From: Phycisphaerales bacterium
Lineage (GTDB): Bacteria > Planctomycetota > Phycisphaerae > Phycisphaerales > UBA1924
Direction of reading: 5' to 3'
DNA length: 64,000 bases
NCBI GenBank assembly: GCA_020849615.1
Contig: JADLFW010000009.1
Span: 243,235 to 307,234, forward strand
In this document: one piece after another, positions 39,016 to 51,000 of the stretch
How positions within the stretch are numbered: the first letter of the stretch is position 1
How the letters are laid out: every line of letters begins with the position of its first letter
Program-made: the position numbers and the translations under genes
Notes under the pieces: model-generated
Databases searched by the model: none
What the model was told of the DNA's origin: nothing
What the model saw: only the letters and a program-made list of their open reading frames with translations

Positions 39016-42000
39016 GGTTTGCGCGGTGGCGCCGTCGCCGGTTCGATCACCGGCGTCTCGTCGGGCGCCCACGGGCCCGGCTGATCCGGCTGCGGAACCG
39101 GCTCGGCCTCCCGCTTGCGTTCGTCATCCAGCATCCGCTTGTAGGCCTTCAGCTTGGTCGGGTCCTCCATCCGCTCGATCAGCTGGCGGCTGAGCGCTTC
39201 CGCCCGCTCGATCCCGGCCGGGCCTTCGCCCGGCACCACCCGCGGGGTCAGGATTACCAGAAGCTCCGTCTTCCTGTTGGTCATCTGGGACGTCTGGAAC
39301 GGCAACCCCAGGATCGGGATATCGCCGAGGATCGGCACTTTCGTGCGCCGCTTCTCCTCCACGTTCTGAATCAGCCCGCCGATCACGACGCTCTGCCCGT
39401 CCTTGATCGTGACCGTGGTGTCGACGGTCCGCTTGTTGATCACCGGCGCCGAGAACGTCTCGGTGATCTGCGTGGTCCGGGCGCTGAGAGTCGAGATCTC
39501 CGGGCTGATCTCCATCCGGACGAACCCCTCATCGCTGATCGTCGGCGTGACGTTGAGGATGATGCCCACATCCTGCCGCACCACCGCAGACAGCGTGCCG
39601 CCCTGCGGTGTCCGTTCGACGCCGTCCGCCAGGGCGATGTTGTCGCCCACCTGGATCGACGCCTTCTGGTTGTTGTTGACCATCACCTGCGGGTTGCTCA
39701 GCACCTCGAGCTTGCCCTGCGCCGACAGGGCCCGGATCAGCAGCCCGAAGTCCGCGGACGAGATGGAGAAGTTGGGCACGCCGATCGCCGTGCCGACGCC
39801 GGGCCCGGTGGCCGTGTGGGCGATCTGGTACGCGTCGCCCCCGAAGGGTCCGACCTTGAAGTCCATGCCCCAGCTCTCATCGGCGTCGAGCGTCACCTCC
39901 GCCAGCAGCACCTGGATCATCACCTGCGGCGGCGCGGAATCGAGCTCCTTGATGATCTTGAGCACCCGCTCCATGTACCGCGGCGATGTGGAGACGACGA
40001 GCTTGTTGCTCTTCTCATCACCGACGACCGTGACCTCTTCCTCCAGCTGCTTCTGCAGCGACCCCGCCTGGGCGGCGCCGAGTGTCTGACGCTCGGTGGT
40101 GCTCTCATCCCTGAAGTACTTCTGGAGCGTGAGCTCGATGTCCTTGGCCTTGGCGTTGCGGAGCGGGTAGACGATCCGCTGTCGCTCGTTGGCCTCGATG
40201 TTGTCGATCTCGTTTACCACCCGGCGGACCAGCTCGAGGTACTCCTCCGTGCCCGACACGATCAGCGTGTTCGTGCGGGCGTCGATCGCCACCGAAAGCT
40301 GCTGCCGCTCATCCGGCACGGCCGTCACCGTCGTCCCCGACAGCCCCTGGCTCTCCGGCGCGGGCTCGCCCGTGCCGTCCTCGGCCGCCGGGCCCGGCCC
40401 GCGCGAGGGCACCAGCACGTACATGTTCCCCTGCTGGCGAAGGTTGAAGACATCCCTCAGCAGGTCGGCCATGATCCGGGCGTCGGCGTTCTGAAGCTGG
40501 AACGTCTCGATCTTGCGGCTGCCCGCCGACGTGGTGTCCAGGTCCACGATGAGCTCGGAGATCAGCTCGACCATCTTGGGGGGCGCGGCGATGACGATCG
40601 AGTTGGTCCGCAGGTCCGGCGTCAGCGTGACCTGGTCGCGGATCGCGCCGTCGACGTCGGCCTCCTTGGGCTGCTGGCCCAGCCGGCCCTCGAGCTGGCC
40701 CGCGACCTCATCGCGCATGAACCGCAGCTTCGTCGCCTGTCGCGAACCCAGGGCCCGGCCGCTGATCGGCCGCCCGGCCAGCACGTTCTCCAGAAGGTTC
40801 ACGAGCTCCAGGGCGTTGGCCGTGCGCAGCTCGATCCGCTTGACCTCCCGCACCGCCTGGACCTCCGCGCCGTCGAGCCGCGCGACCAGGCCGCGGATCG
40901 CCTGCACATCCGCGTCCGTCCCGCTCACAACGATCGCGTTGAGGCGGTCGTTGGCGATCACGCTGACGGAGTTGGCCCCGCGCCTGGCGTTCTCCTTGTC
41001 GACGTACAGATCCCGCAGCGACGCCGCCACCTCGGCGGCGGGCGTCTGGGAAAGCGTGATCAGCTCGGCCCGCTCCGCCCCGCTCATCCGCGCGGCGTCC
41101 GAGTTGAGGGCGTCCAGCAGCTCCTTGACCATCTGGAAGTTCTCATCGCTGGCCGCGACGATCAGGAGGCTGTTGGCGGGCTCGGCCTCGATGCTGAAGG
41201 CGTCGGCCGGGTTGCGCACCGCCCCCGACCTCGTCGCCGCGTCGATCCGCTCCCGCATGAGTTTCTCGATCTTGGGCGCCAGCTGCCGGACATCCGCGTT
41301 GCTGACGGAGATCACGTGCAGCCCCACCGCCGGGTTGGCCTGCTCCGCATCCAGCGTCTTCACCAGGCTGTCCAGGATCGCGAAACTCCGGACGCTCGTG
41401 CTCGCGACCAGCGCGTTGGTCCGGGCATCCGCGGTGATGACCAGCCGGTCCTCCGTCCGCAGCGACCCCGCCTGCTCCCGTTGGCGGAAGACATCGCGGA
41501 TCATCGTGGACACGCGGTCGGCGGCCGCGAACTTCAGCGGGAACACCCGGACCTCGTTCGAGGCCGCCGCGGCCTCGATGTCGAGCATCCCGACCAGTTC
41601 ACGCACCACCGCGATGTTGGCCGGCGTCCCCACCACGATGAGGCTGTTGCCCGCGTCGTCGGCGTTGATGACCAGTCCCGTCAGCGGCGCGAACAGGTCC
41701 GCCTCGATCTTCGCCGACGGGTCGGAGATGTCCTTGCCCGCCGCCATCATGCGCAGCCGCCCGTACTGCTTCTGCAGCCCGATCGCCTCGGGCGTCGTGG
41801 ACAGCCCGCGCACCAGCGTCTCGCGGAGGCGGTCCGCCAGCACCCGCGCATCGGCGAACTTCAGCTGGATGATCGCCGGCTCGATCCACTTCGACACCTC
41901 CGACGAGTCCAGGTCCTTGACCAGCACGTCGACCAGCGCCACCGCCTCCTCGCGGCCCGCCACGATCAGCGTGTTGGTCCGCTCGTCGACCGAGACCGCG

Positions 42001-45000
42001 ATCTCGCCCGCCAGCGCCTGGCCCGTCGCCGTGCTCGGAAGCCCCTGCCGCCGTGTACCCGGCAGGCGCCGCAGCGCCTCGCCCTGGCTGAAGAGCTGAT
42101 CGATCACGCTCTTCACCCGCACGCTGGAGGCGTTCTCCAGCGGGAACATGCGGATCACCACCGCATCGCCGATCGGCAGCGTGTCCAGCACCCGGATGAC
42201 TTCCTGCAGCGCCGCCACGTTGGCCGGCGTCGAGGCCACGATCACCGAGTTGGTTTCGGTATCCGCGATCAGCCGGATCGGCCGCGTCAGGTCGACCTTC
42301 AGGTCGCTCTGGTCGATGCCCGTCCGGGCCAGGCCCAGCCGCCGGATCTGCTCCGCCAGGGCCCGCGCCGGGCCCGTCTGGCTGTCCTGCGTCCCCGGCG
42401 TCAGCATCGACTGCACCGTCTTCACCAGCGGCGCCGCCGTAGCCAGCTTCAGCGGCACCACCGCCACCTTCTGATCGGCCTCGGTCGGCTCGGCGTCGAT
42501 CGCCCTGATCAGCTCCGTCACCGCCTTGCCGTCCGCCGGGCTCGCAAGGATCGCCACCGAGCGCCGCGTCGACAGCGGCACCACCACGATGGGCTCGCTC
42601 ACCACGCCGGGCCGGTCCGGCGGCTGGGGCTGGTTCAGCCCCATCTGGTCCAGGATCTTCTTGATGTCCTCGGGCGCGTTGTTCTGCACATCCACGATGA
42701 AGATGTTCTGGCCCAGCCGTCCCGAGCCCTTCAGTTCCTCATCGCCGGGCCCGCCCACCGCCGCCGCGTCCAGCTCTTCCACCACCTTCTCGATCTGCTC
42801 CTTCAGCCGCGGGCTGCACGCGATCACCAGCGAGTTACTCGTCCGGTCGATCTCGACCGCGATCGTCTCCCCCATCTGCTGGGCCGCGGGCGTGAACGTC
42901 GTCAGGATCGTCTGCCGCAGCCGGGCCGCCGGCACGTTCTTCAGCCGCAGCACGTGCGTCGTCATCCGGCCCGCCTCGCCCTGCTGCTGCAGGCTGTCGG
43001 CCAGGGCCTTGATCTGCGCGAACTCCTGCTCGGCCGCCCGCACCACCAGCGCCCCGCTGGTGTCGTCGCCGATGATCACCACGGCCCGCGGGCCCGTGGT
43101 CTGCCCCGCCGCTCCTCGCGGGCCCGCCGGGCCCAGGAACATGTCACGGATCGTCTGGGCGATCGTCGAGGCCTTCCCCGTCTTCAACGGGATCACCCGC
43201 GGCTCTGGCAGCTTCGCGAACCCAGGAACATCAATCTGCTTCACCACCGACTCGATCCTCACGAGGTCCTCGCGCGACGCGAAAACCACCAGCGAGTTGG
43301 TCAGGGCTTCCGCCGTGACGGTCGTCCCCGCCTCCCTCGCCAGGACCCGCGTCGATGGCTGCTCGTTGCGGTTCTGCCGCGCCCGCAGCTGGTCCAGCCT
43401 GATCTGCTCGGCCCGCGCCTGGTCCTCGGCGGGCGAGCGGAACCCCTCCGTCAGCGCCCGGGCCACGCTCTGCGCATCCGCGTGCATGAGGGGGATCACC
43501 GCCAGCTGGCGGGAGGTGTCGAACTCCTCCGTGTCCAGCTTGGACAGCAGCGAGCGGATCCCCTCCCACTCCTTCTCATCGGCGCTGATCACCAGCGCGT
43601 TGGAAGCCGGGTTGCTGACGATCGACACGTTGCGGGCGCCCGGGGTAGCCGCCTCCGGCGCATAGCGCCCGTAGAACACCTCCAGGGCCTTGGCGGTCTG
43701 CTCGGCGCTGGCGAACTGCAGCTTCAGGAACTCGGTCTTGCGGCCCACCACGGCCGGCACATCCAGCTCCTTCACCATCGCCGCGATCTCTTCGATCTGG
43801 TCCCCCGGCGCGGACACCACGAGCGTGTTGTCGGCCCGCGAGTAGTCGACCCCCGGCGAGGGCTCGCCCTGCGACCGCGGCCGGGCCCGCAGCATCAGGT
43901 CGATTGTGGACGCCACGTCCTCGGCCGCGGCGTCCTCCAGCTTGAAGCGGCGGAACACCAGCAGGCTCCGCACCGGCTCGGTGTCGATCTTCTGGATCTG
44001 GCCCATCACGAGATCGATCGCCTCCGCCGACCCCGTGAGCAGCAGCGTGTTGCTCCGCACGACCGGCGTGATCGTGACCTTCACGTTCGGCGGCAGCGCC
44101 GCGCGCAGCGCCGTGGCGACGTCCTGCGCCCGCGATTTCGTCAGCGCCACCGTCGCGATGTTGGCGGCCTCGGCGTCGGGCGCGGAGTCCAGCTCCTTCA
44201 GCAGCGCATCCACCTGGTCGAACATCGCCCCCGGCGCCGAGATCACCAGCGCGTTGGTGCTGGGCTGGGGCGTGATGATCACCTGCTCCTCGGAGCGGCT
44301 GGGCCTCGGGAACATGGACCGCAGCGTCGACGCGATGTCGGCCGCCACCGCGTTCTTCAGGGCGTACACCTCGATGCGGCGATCCGGGCTCAGCTCCGGC
44401 TGGTCGATCTGCGCGATCAGGTCCTTCAGAACCTTCATGCTCTCCTCGTCCGCCGAGGCGATCAGCACGTTGCCGTCCGGCGAACCGATCAGCGACACCG
44501 GCTGGTCGGGCAGACCCTGCGACCGGGCCCGCTCGACGAAGAACTGCCGCAGGCTCTGCGCTGCGCGGTCGGCCCGGGCGTGCTGCAAAACGATCGATTC
44601 GACCTTCCGCTCGCCGGCGGCCGCGCCGCTGTCGAGTTCCACGATGTACTTGGCGGCCTGCTCGATCCGCTCCGCCTTGCCCACCAGCACCAGGGCCCGC
44701 CTGAACTTGTCGAGCTCAACCGTCACCGAATCCGGATCCGCCCCGCGCCACGGCCGCCACCCCGGCGTCGCCATGGCCCGCTCGATGACCGCCTTGACGG
44801 CCTGCAGGTCGGCCCGCTCCACCTTGATCGCCCTCACGCCCACCTGGGCTCGGTCCGAGGCGGGCTGATCAAGCGCCGCGATCACCCGCTCCGCGGTCGC
44901 GAGCGCATCACCCTGCCCCATCAGCACGAGGCTGTTGGACCGCTCGTTGGACTCCACGATCACCCGCTCGGGGCCCTCATCCTGGCCCCGGCGCGACCAC

Positions 45001-48000
45001 TGCGTCTGGATCCGCTCCCACTGGAACTGGTCCGCCAGGTTGCGGATCGTCGGCTCCACATCCGCCACCCGCGCGTTCTTCAGCGGGATGATCTTGAACT
45101 GCATCGCCTGCGCCGAGTTGGGCGCATCGAACATCGCCACCAAGGACTCGATCTGCGCAAAGTCCTCATCCGAGGCCGCGATCACCAGCGTCCCGCTCCG
45201 CTTGTCGCCGACAATCGCGACGCGGTTGGAGCTCTTCTGGCCGGGCCTGGACGACACGGCCGCCCGGTCCTTGAAGAACGTCTGCAGCGCCGCCGCGACC
45301 GCCTGCGCATCGCCACGCTCCAGCTTCACCGAGCGCAGCGGCAGCCCCGTCGTCTCCGCCGAGTCGACCTGGGCCACCAGCTCCCGGATCTGCGCGATGT
45401 CCTCCTTCGAGGCCCGGACCACGAACACGCTCGACGCGTCATCCGCCGAGATCCGCACCTTGTCCTTCCTCGCGGGGTCCTTGCCGACGACCACCTGCTC
45501 CACCACCCGCTGAACCGTCGTGGGTGTCGCCTGCTGCAGCGAAATGATCGCCAGCTCCAGGCCCTTGTCCTCCGTGCTCGCATCCGCGGTCTTCAGGATC
45601 CGCTCGATCTCGCCGTGCTGCGGGTCCGAAGCCGTCACCAGCAGCGAGTTGGTCCGCTCATCCGCGATGAACCGCGCTTGCGGCAACTCCTGCGCCGCCG
45701 GGCCCTGCCGCTGCGCATCCAGCAGCTGCTGCAGCGTCTTGGAAAGCTCGTCGGCCCGCGCGTTGGTGAGGGCGTACCGCCGGATCGACAATCGGTCGGT
45801 CACCGGGCTCTGGTCGATCAGCGCCACGAACCGGTCGATCAGCGCGATGGCCTGCGGCGGCGCGGCCACGATCAGCGAAGCCCCGCCCGGGTCCGCCGTC
45901 ACCCGGATCGTCGCCGGATCGAGCCGCCCCGCCACGGCCCCGCCCTCGCCCTCGATCGTCACATCCAACGCCCGCACCCGCCGGGCCTGACGCCCCTGCG
46001 GCGCGGCGCTCACCAGGTCCGTCACCGCCTGCCGGGCCCGCGCCGCCGTGATGGAGCTCAGCGGGTAGATCTTCACCGTCAGCGGCGTCGCCTTGTCCAC
46101 CTGAGTCACCGCGGTGATCAGCTGGCCCACCGTCTCAAAGTCCGTCGGGTTCGCCAGCACGATCAGCGCCGCGCCCGCCGGATCGGCCATCACGCTGACC
46201 GGGCCCGTGAACCCGCCCGAGTTGATCGCCGACACCCGTCCGATCTGCTGCGTCGTCTGCTGCACCAGCTGCGCGATCTGCTGGGCATCCGCCGCCTGCG
46301 GCAGCGTGACCACGCGGACGCTCACCGGCTCGCGCGGCATCTGCTTCTCGAGCTCCGCCGCCAGCGCCGCCAACCGGTCGGTCATCCTCGGCGAACCCAC
46401 GATCAGCAGCGAGTTGCTCGCCGGATCAACGGCGATCGTCACCCCGCCCTCATCATCGTCCGGCTCCAGCACCGCCATCGCCGCCCCGGCCCGCCACTCC
46501 ACGATCTGGAACATCACACCGCCCGCGGCGGGGCGAAATCGAAACGGATCGCGCGGGTCCCCCGCGTCGCTCCTCGGCTTGCCGTCGGGCTTGCCGTCGG
46601 GCTTGTCGCCGGTCTTGTCGCCGGTCTTGTCATCCGCCTTGTCCGTTGGTCCCTTCTGCGACCGCAGCAGCTCCTCCGTCGAGATGACATCGACCTTCAC
46701 CCCGCCCTGCTGCTCCAGCAGCCGCTTGAGCGTCCGGGCCAGCAGCTCGGCGTCCACCCTCGACTTGTCCACCGGCACCATGCGCAGCTGCCGGCTCGTC
46801 GACAGTGTCGCCGAGTCGAGCTTCGAGGTCAGCTCCTCGATCGTGCTCATCTGCGCAGCGCTGGCCCGAACGATCAGCGAGTTGCTCGATCGGTCCACCC
46901 GCACCGTCGGCGCGATGTCCTGCGACTTGTCCTCGTCAAAGACCGCCTGGACGCTCGCCGCCAGCTCCGTCGCATCGGCGTTCTTCAGCGTGATGATCCG
47001 CACGGGCCGGTCGGCGCCCCGCCCCTTGATGGCCGGATCGACATCCAGCTCGGTGATGACCTGCTCGGCGATCTCCAGCACCGCCTTGGGCCCGCTCACC
47101 ACCACCGCGTTCAGCCGGTTCTCCGCCGCCACGCGGACCTTGGGCGTCCGGTCCTGCTCACCCCGCGCGTACGCCTGCGCCTTGGCCCACTCCGGCAGCT
47201 TGTCGATGATCGACTCGCGCGCCAGCACGGTCTCCAGCACCGGCGCGATCGCCTCCGCACGGGCGAACTTCAGGTAGACCGTCCGCACGCCCAGCCCGTC
47301 GGGTTCGACCGCCTCATCCATCGAGCGGATCAGCTCCATCGACTGCTCGATCGCCGCCGCCGATCCCGAGACCACCACCGAGTTGCTCCCCGGCTCGGGC
47401 GTGACGTTCACCGACGGATCGCCGGGCTTGGCCGACGCCGTCAGCGCCGTCTTCATCGCCGTCGCGACCGACGCCGCCTGCCCCTTCTTGAGCTGGAACA
47501 CCCGCACATCCACCGCCCGCTGGCCCACCGGCTGGTCCAGCGTCGCCACCAGCTGCTTCGCCAGCGGCATCATGATCGTCGGCACGCTGACCAGCAGCCT
47601 GTTCGAGGCCCGGTCCGCGTTCACCGCCGGCTGCGGCACCGACAGCCCGGCCTTCTCGGCGTGCTTGAGTTCCTCGGGCCAGCGCGAGCGGTCCGTGAGC
47701 ATCGCCTGCACCGTCGGCGCCACCGCCGCCGCGTCCGCATTGACAAGCGTCAGGACCTGCAGCTCCACCGCCGGCGTCGCCGGCGTCCGCTCATCCAGCT
47801 CGCCGAGGATCTTCACGGCGCCGGCCACCTGCTCCGCGGTCCCCAGGATCACGATGCTCCCGGTCTTCGGCTCCGCCGCCAGCTCGACCGGCACCCGCCC
47901 CTGCGGCAGCGTGGCGTTCCCGATCCTCGTGGCCGCCGCCGCCAGCGCCGCCGGGTCACCCCTCGACGGCGTGAACGTCAGCACCGTTCGGTCCGGCGTC

Positions 48001-51000
48001 TGCGATGGCTGGTCCAGCCGCTCGATCACCGACTTGGCCAGCTCCAGGCTCGCCGCCGGCGCCGAGATGATCAGGCAGTTCGTCCGCGTCTCGGCCTGCA
48101 CCCGGATCGCCGGCTTCTTGAACAGCTCCTGACGCGCCTGCCGCGCGTACTGCAGCTGCAGCGACAGGATCCTCGGGTCGGTCTCCTGCTGATCCACCAG
48201 CAGGCTCTCAACCGTCTTGGCGATCGTCGCCGCATCGGCGTGCTTCAGCGCGAAGGTCTCGACCGCGGGCGTCTCCGCCCCCACGGGCCGCACATCCAGC
48301 GGCCTGATCAGCTCCTCCACCTTCTTCAGGTCCGCCTCCGCGCCCGACAGCAGCAGCGCGTTCGATCCCGGCGCGGCCGTGATGCCGGGCCGGCCGCCGC
48401 TGGGCAGCTCGATCGTCGGCAGCGCCTGGTTCAGCGTCGTCGCCACCTGCCCCGCCTCCGCGTAGCTCAGTGGGATCACCCGGATCACGTTCCGCCCGAT
48501 CTCCGCCGTCTCCGCATCCAGCGTCTTGAGCAGCTCCTCCGCGATCCTCTGGATCGACTCCGGGGCCGAGATGATCAGCGTGTTCGAGGCGCTGTCCGCC
48601 GCCACATCCAGCAGCGACTGCACATCCATCACCGCCTTGCCATCCAGATCCTGCTGCTCCCGCAGCCGCGTCATCAATAGCTTGGTCATCAGCGGCGCCA
48701 GCCGCTCCGCCCGCGCGTGCTTCAGCGGGTACATCTTCAGCCCCGTGCCGGGCCCGTCCGGCGCCCCGTCCAGCCGCTGCAGCACGCTCTCAACCGCCGC
48801 GAACACCTCCGTCGGGCCGCTGACGATCAGGCTCCGCGTCGCCGGCTCCGTGTTGATCGTGATCGGCGCGTTCAGCGCCGCCGCCTGCCCCCCCGGGCCC
48901 GACAGCAGCGCGTTGGATGTCGCCAGATCCCGCAGCGTCGACGCCACCGCATCCAGGTTGGCCCGCCGCACGCGGTACGTCCGCAGCTCCACGTTGGCCG
49001 CCAGCTTCTGCTGGTCCAGGCTCTTGACAATCTGCTCGAACCCCGCCAGACGCTTGGCCGGCGCATCCACGATCAGCGAGTTGGTCGCCCGGTCGGCCCG
49101 GACCACGATCTCCCTCGGCTGCCTGAGGTCGGGCCGCGGCGCCCGCGTCCGCGGGTCCAGCGGGATCGGCGGCTCGGGGTACATCTGGTCGATCGTCTGG
49201 GCCAGCTCCTCGGCCCGCGCGATCTTCAGCGGGAAGATCCGGATCTCGCGCCCCTGCGCATCAGCCGCCTGCGTCTCGTTGAGCTCGGCGACGATCGCCT
49301 CGATTTCCTTCATCGCGTCCGGGTGCGCCGACACAATCAGCGTGTTGGTCGCCGCATCGGCCTGGATGTCGACAGGTTGCTTGCTCCGCTGCTCGACCGG
49401 CCGCTGGTCGAAGCTCCGCTGCAGCACCGCCGCCAGGTTCGCCGCATCGCTCGTCCTGATCTTCAGGATCCGCATCGGCGGCCGGTCCGCCGCCTGCCGG
49501 GAATCCAGCCCCTTCACCAGCCCCTCGATAACCGCGAACTGCGAAGGCTCCGCCGCCACCAGGATCGAGTTGGTGCTCTCGATCGGCTCGAACACCGGCT
49601 CCGGGCCGCCCCGGATCATCATCGACTCGCTGCTCTTGGCCATGTCGCCCAGGAACGCCACCACCTCCGCCGCCTTGGCCATCTTCAGCTCGATCAGCCG
49701 GATCTCGCGCGCCGGGCCCGTCTGCCGCTGCAGCTCCTCCATCACCTTCATGAACCGCTGCATGTCCTCCTGCGCGGCCACCACCATCAGCGAGTTGGTC
49801 TTCTCGTCGACCGAAACCTCGATCGGCTGTGCCCCCGGGATCTGCGCCACCTGCGCGTTGTAGATCTCCAGCGCCCGCCCCTTCACTTCCTCCGCCTTCA
49901 CGTTCGCGACCGGCACCACCCGCAGGCCCTTCTCGACCGGCACCGCCTGCAGGTCCTTCAGCACCGACTCCACCCGCTGGAACGTCACCTCATCGCCCGC
50001 CACGATCAGCGTCGAGCTCTTCGGCTCCGTCTCGATCACCACCTGCACCGGCGGCTTGCCGGGCTGCGCCGGGCCCGACAGGTTCCCCTGCCGATTCAGC
50101 GACTGCAGCGTCTGCGCGATCGCCTTCAGATCCGCCCCCACCACGCGGTAGGTCTTGAGCTCCGCGATCGGCGGCAGCTCCACGCGGTCCAGCTGCTGCG
50201 CCAGCGCCTGCAGCGACTCCAGCCGCCCCGCCGGGGCATCGATGATCAGCGAGTTGCTGCTCGCATCCGCCGAAACCGTGACCTCCTTGGGCTGCTGCAG
50301 CCACGGCATCGGCCGGTTCTGCCGGTCGACCGGCACCGGCGGCTGCGGGTACAGCTTGTCCATCGCCGCCGCCACATCGACCGCCTTGGCGACCTTCAGC
50401 GGGAACAGCTGCGTCACCCGCTCCGGCCCGTCCTTCTTCTCCCTGTTCAGGTCATCGACGAAGCTCTTGATGGCCTCGAACAGGTCGGGGTGCGCCGACA
50501 CGATCAGCGTGTTGGTCGCCGCGTCGGCCCGCACCTCCACCGGCTTGGCGGCCCGCTCGGTCTGCGCGCGCTGCCCGTACTGCTGGTTGAGCATCGCCGC
50601 GATCCCCGCCGCGTCCGCCGCCCGCAGCTGCAGCAGCTTCATCGGCGGAAGATCAGCCTGCAGCTTGTCCAGACGCAGCACCAGCTCCGCGATCAGTTTC
50701 TGCTGCGCATCCTCCGCCGTCACCAGCAGAGAGTTGGTCCGCTCCACCACCTGGATCGACGGATCGGGCAGCCGTCTCGACGGATCGATCGGGTCGGCGC
50801 TCTTCAGCAGCTCCGTCAGCGGGACCACGATGTCCGCCGCCTTCACGTTCTGAACATCGATGACCCGCGTCACCCGCTCCGGCGGCAGCAGCTGCTGCGC
50901 CTGGTTCAGCAGGTCCGTGAAGATCCGCATCCCCGCCGGCCGGGCCGAGATCAGCACGCTCCCCGATTTCTCGTCGTACTCCGCGGTGACGGGCCCGGCC

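Noticed and set aside
39816..48680. An antisense frame of 2,954 codons on the plus strand inside the giant secretin gene
   Set aside because: Its codons align exactly with the gene's codons, so stops can occur only where the gene uses TTA, CTA or TCA. Those codons are rare in this GC-rich genome. The translation is Arg/His/Leu/Asp-rich with no domain, as expected for a shadow.
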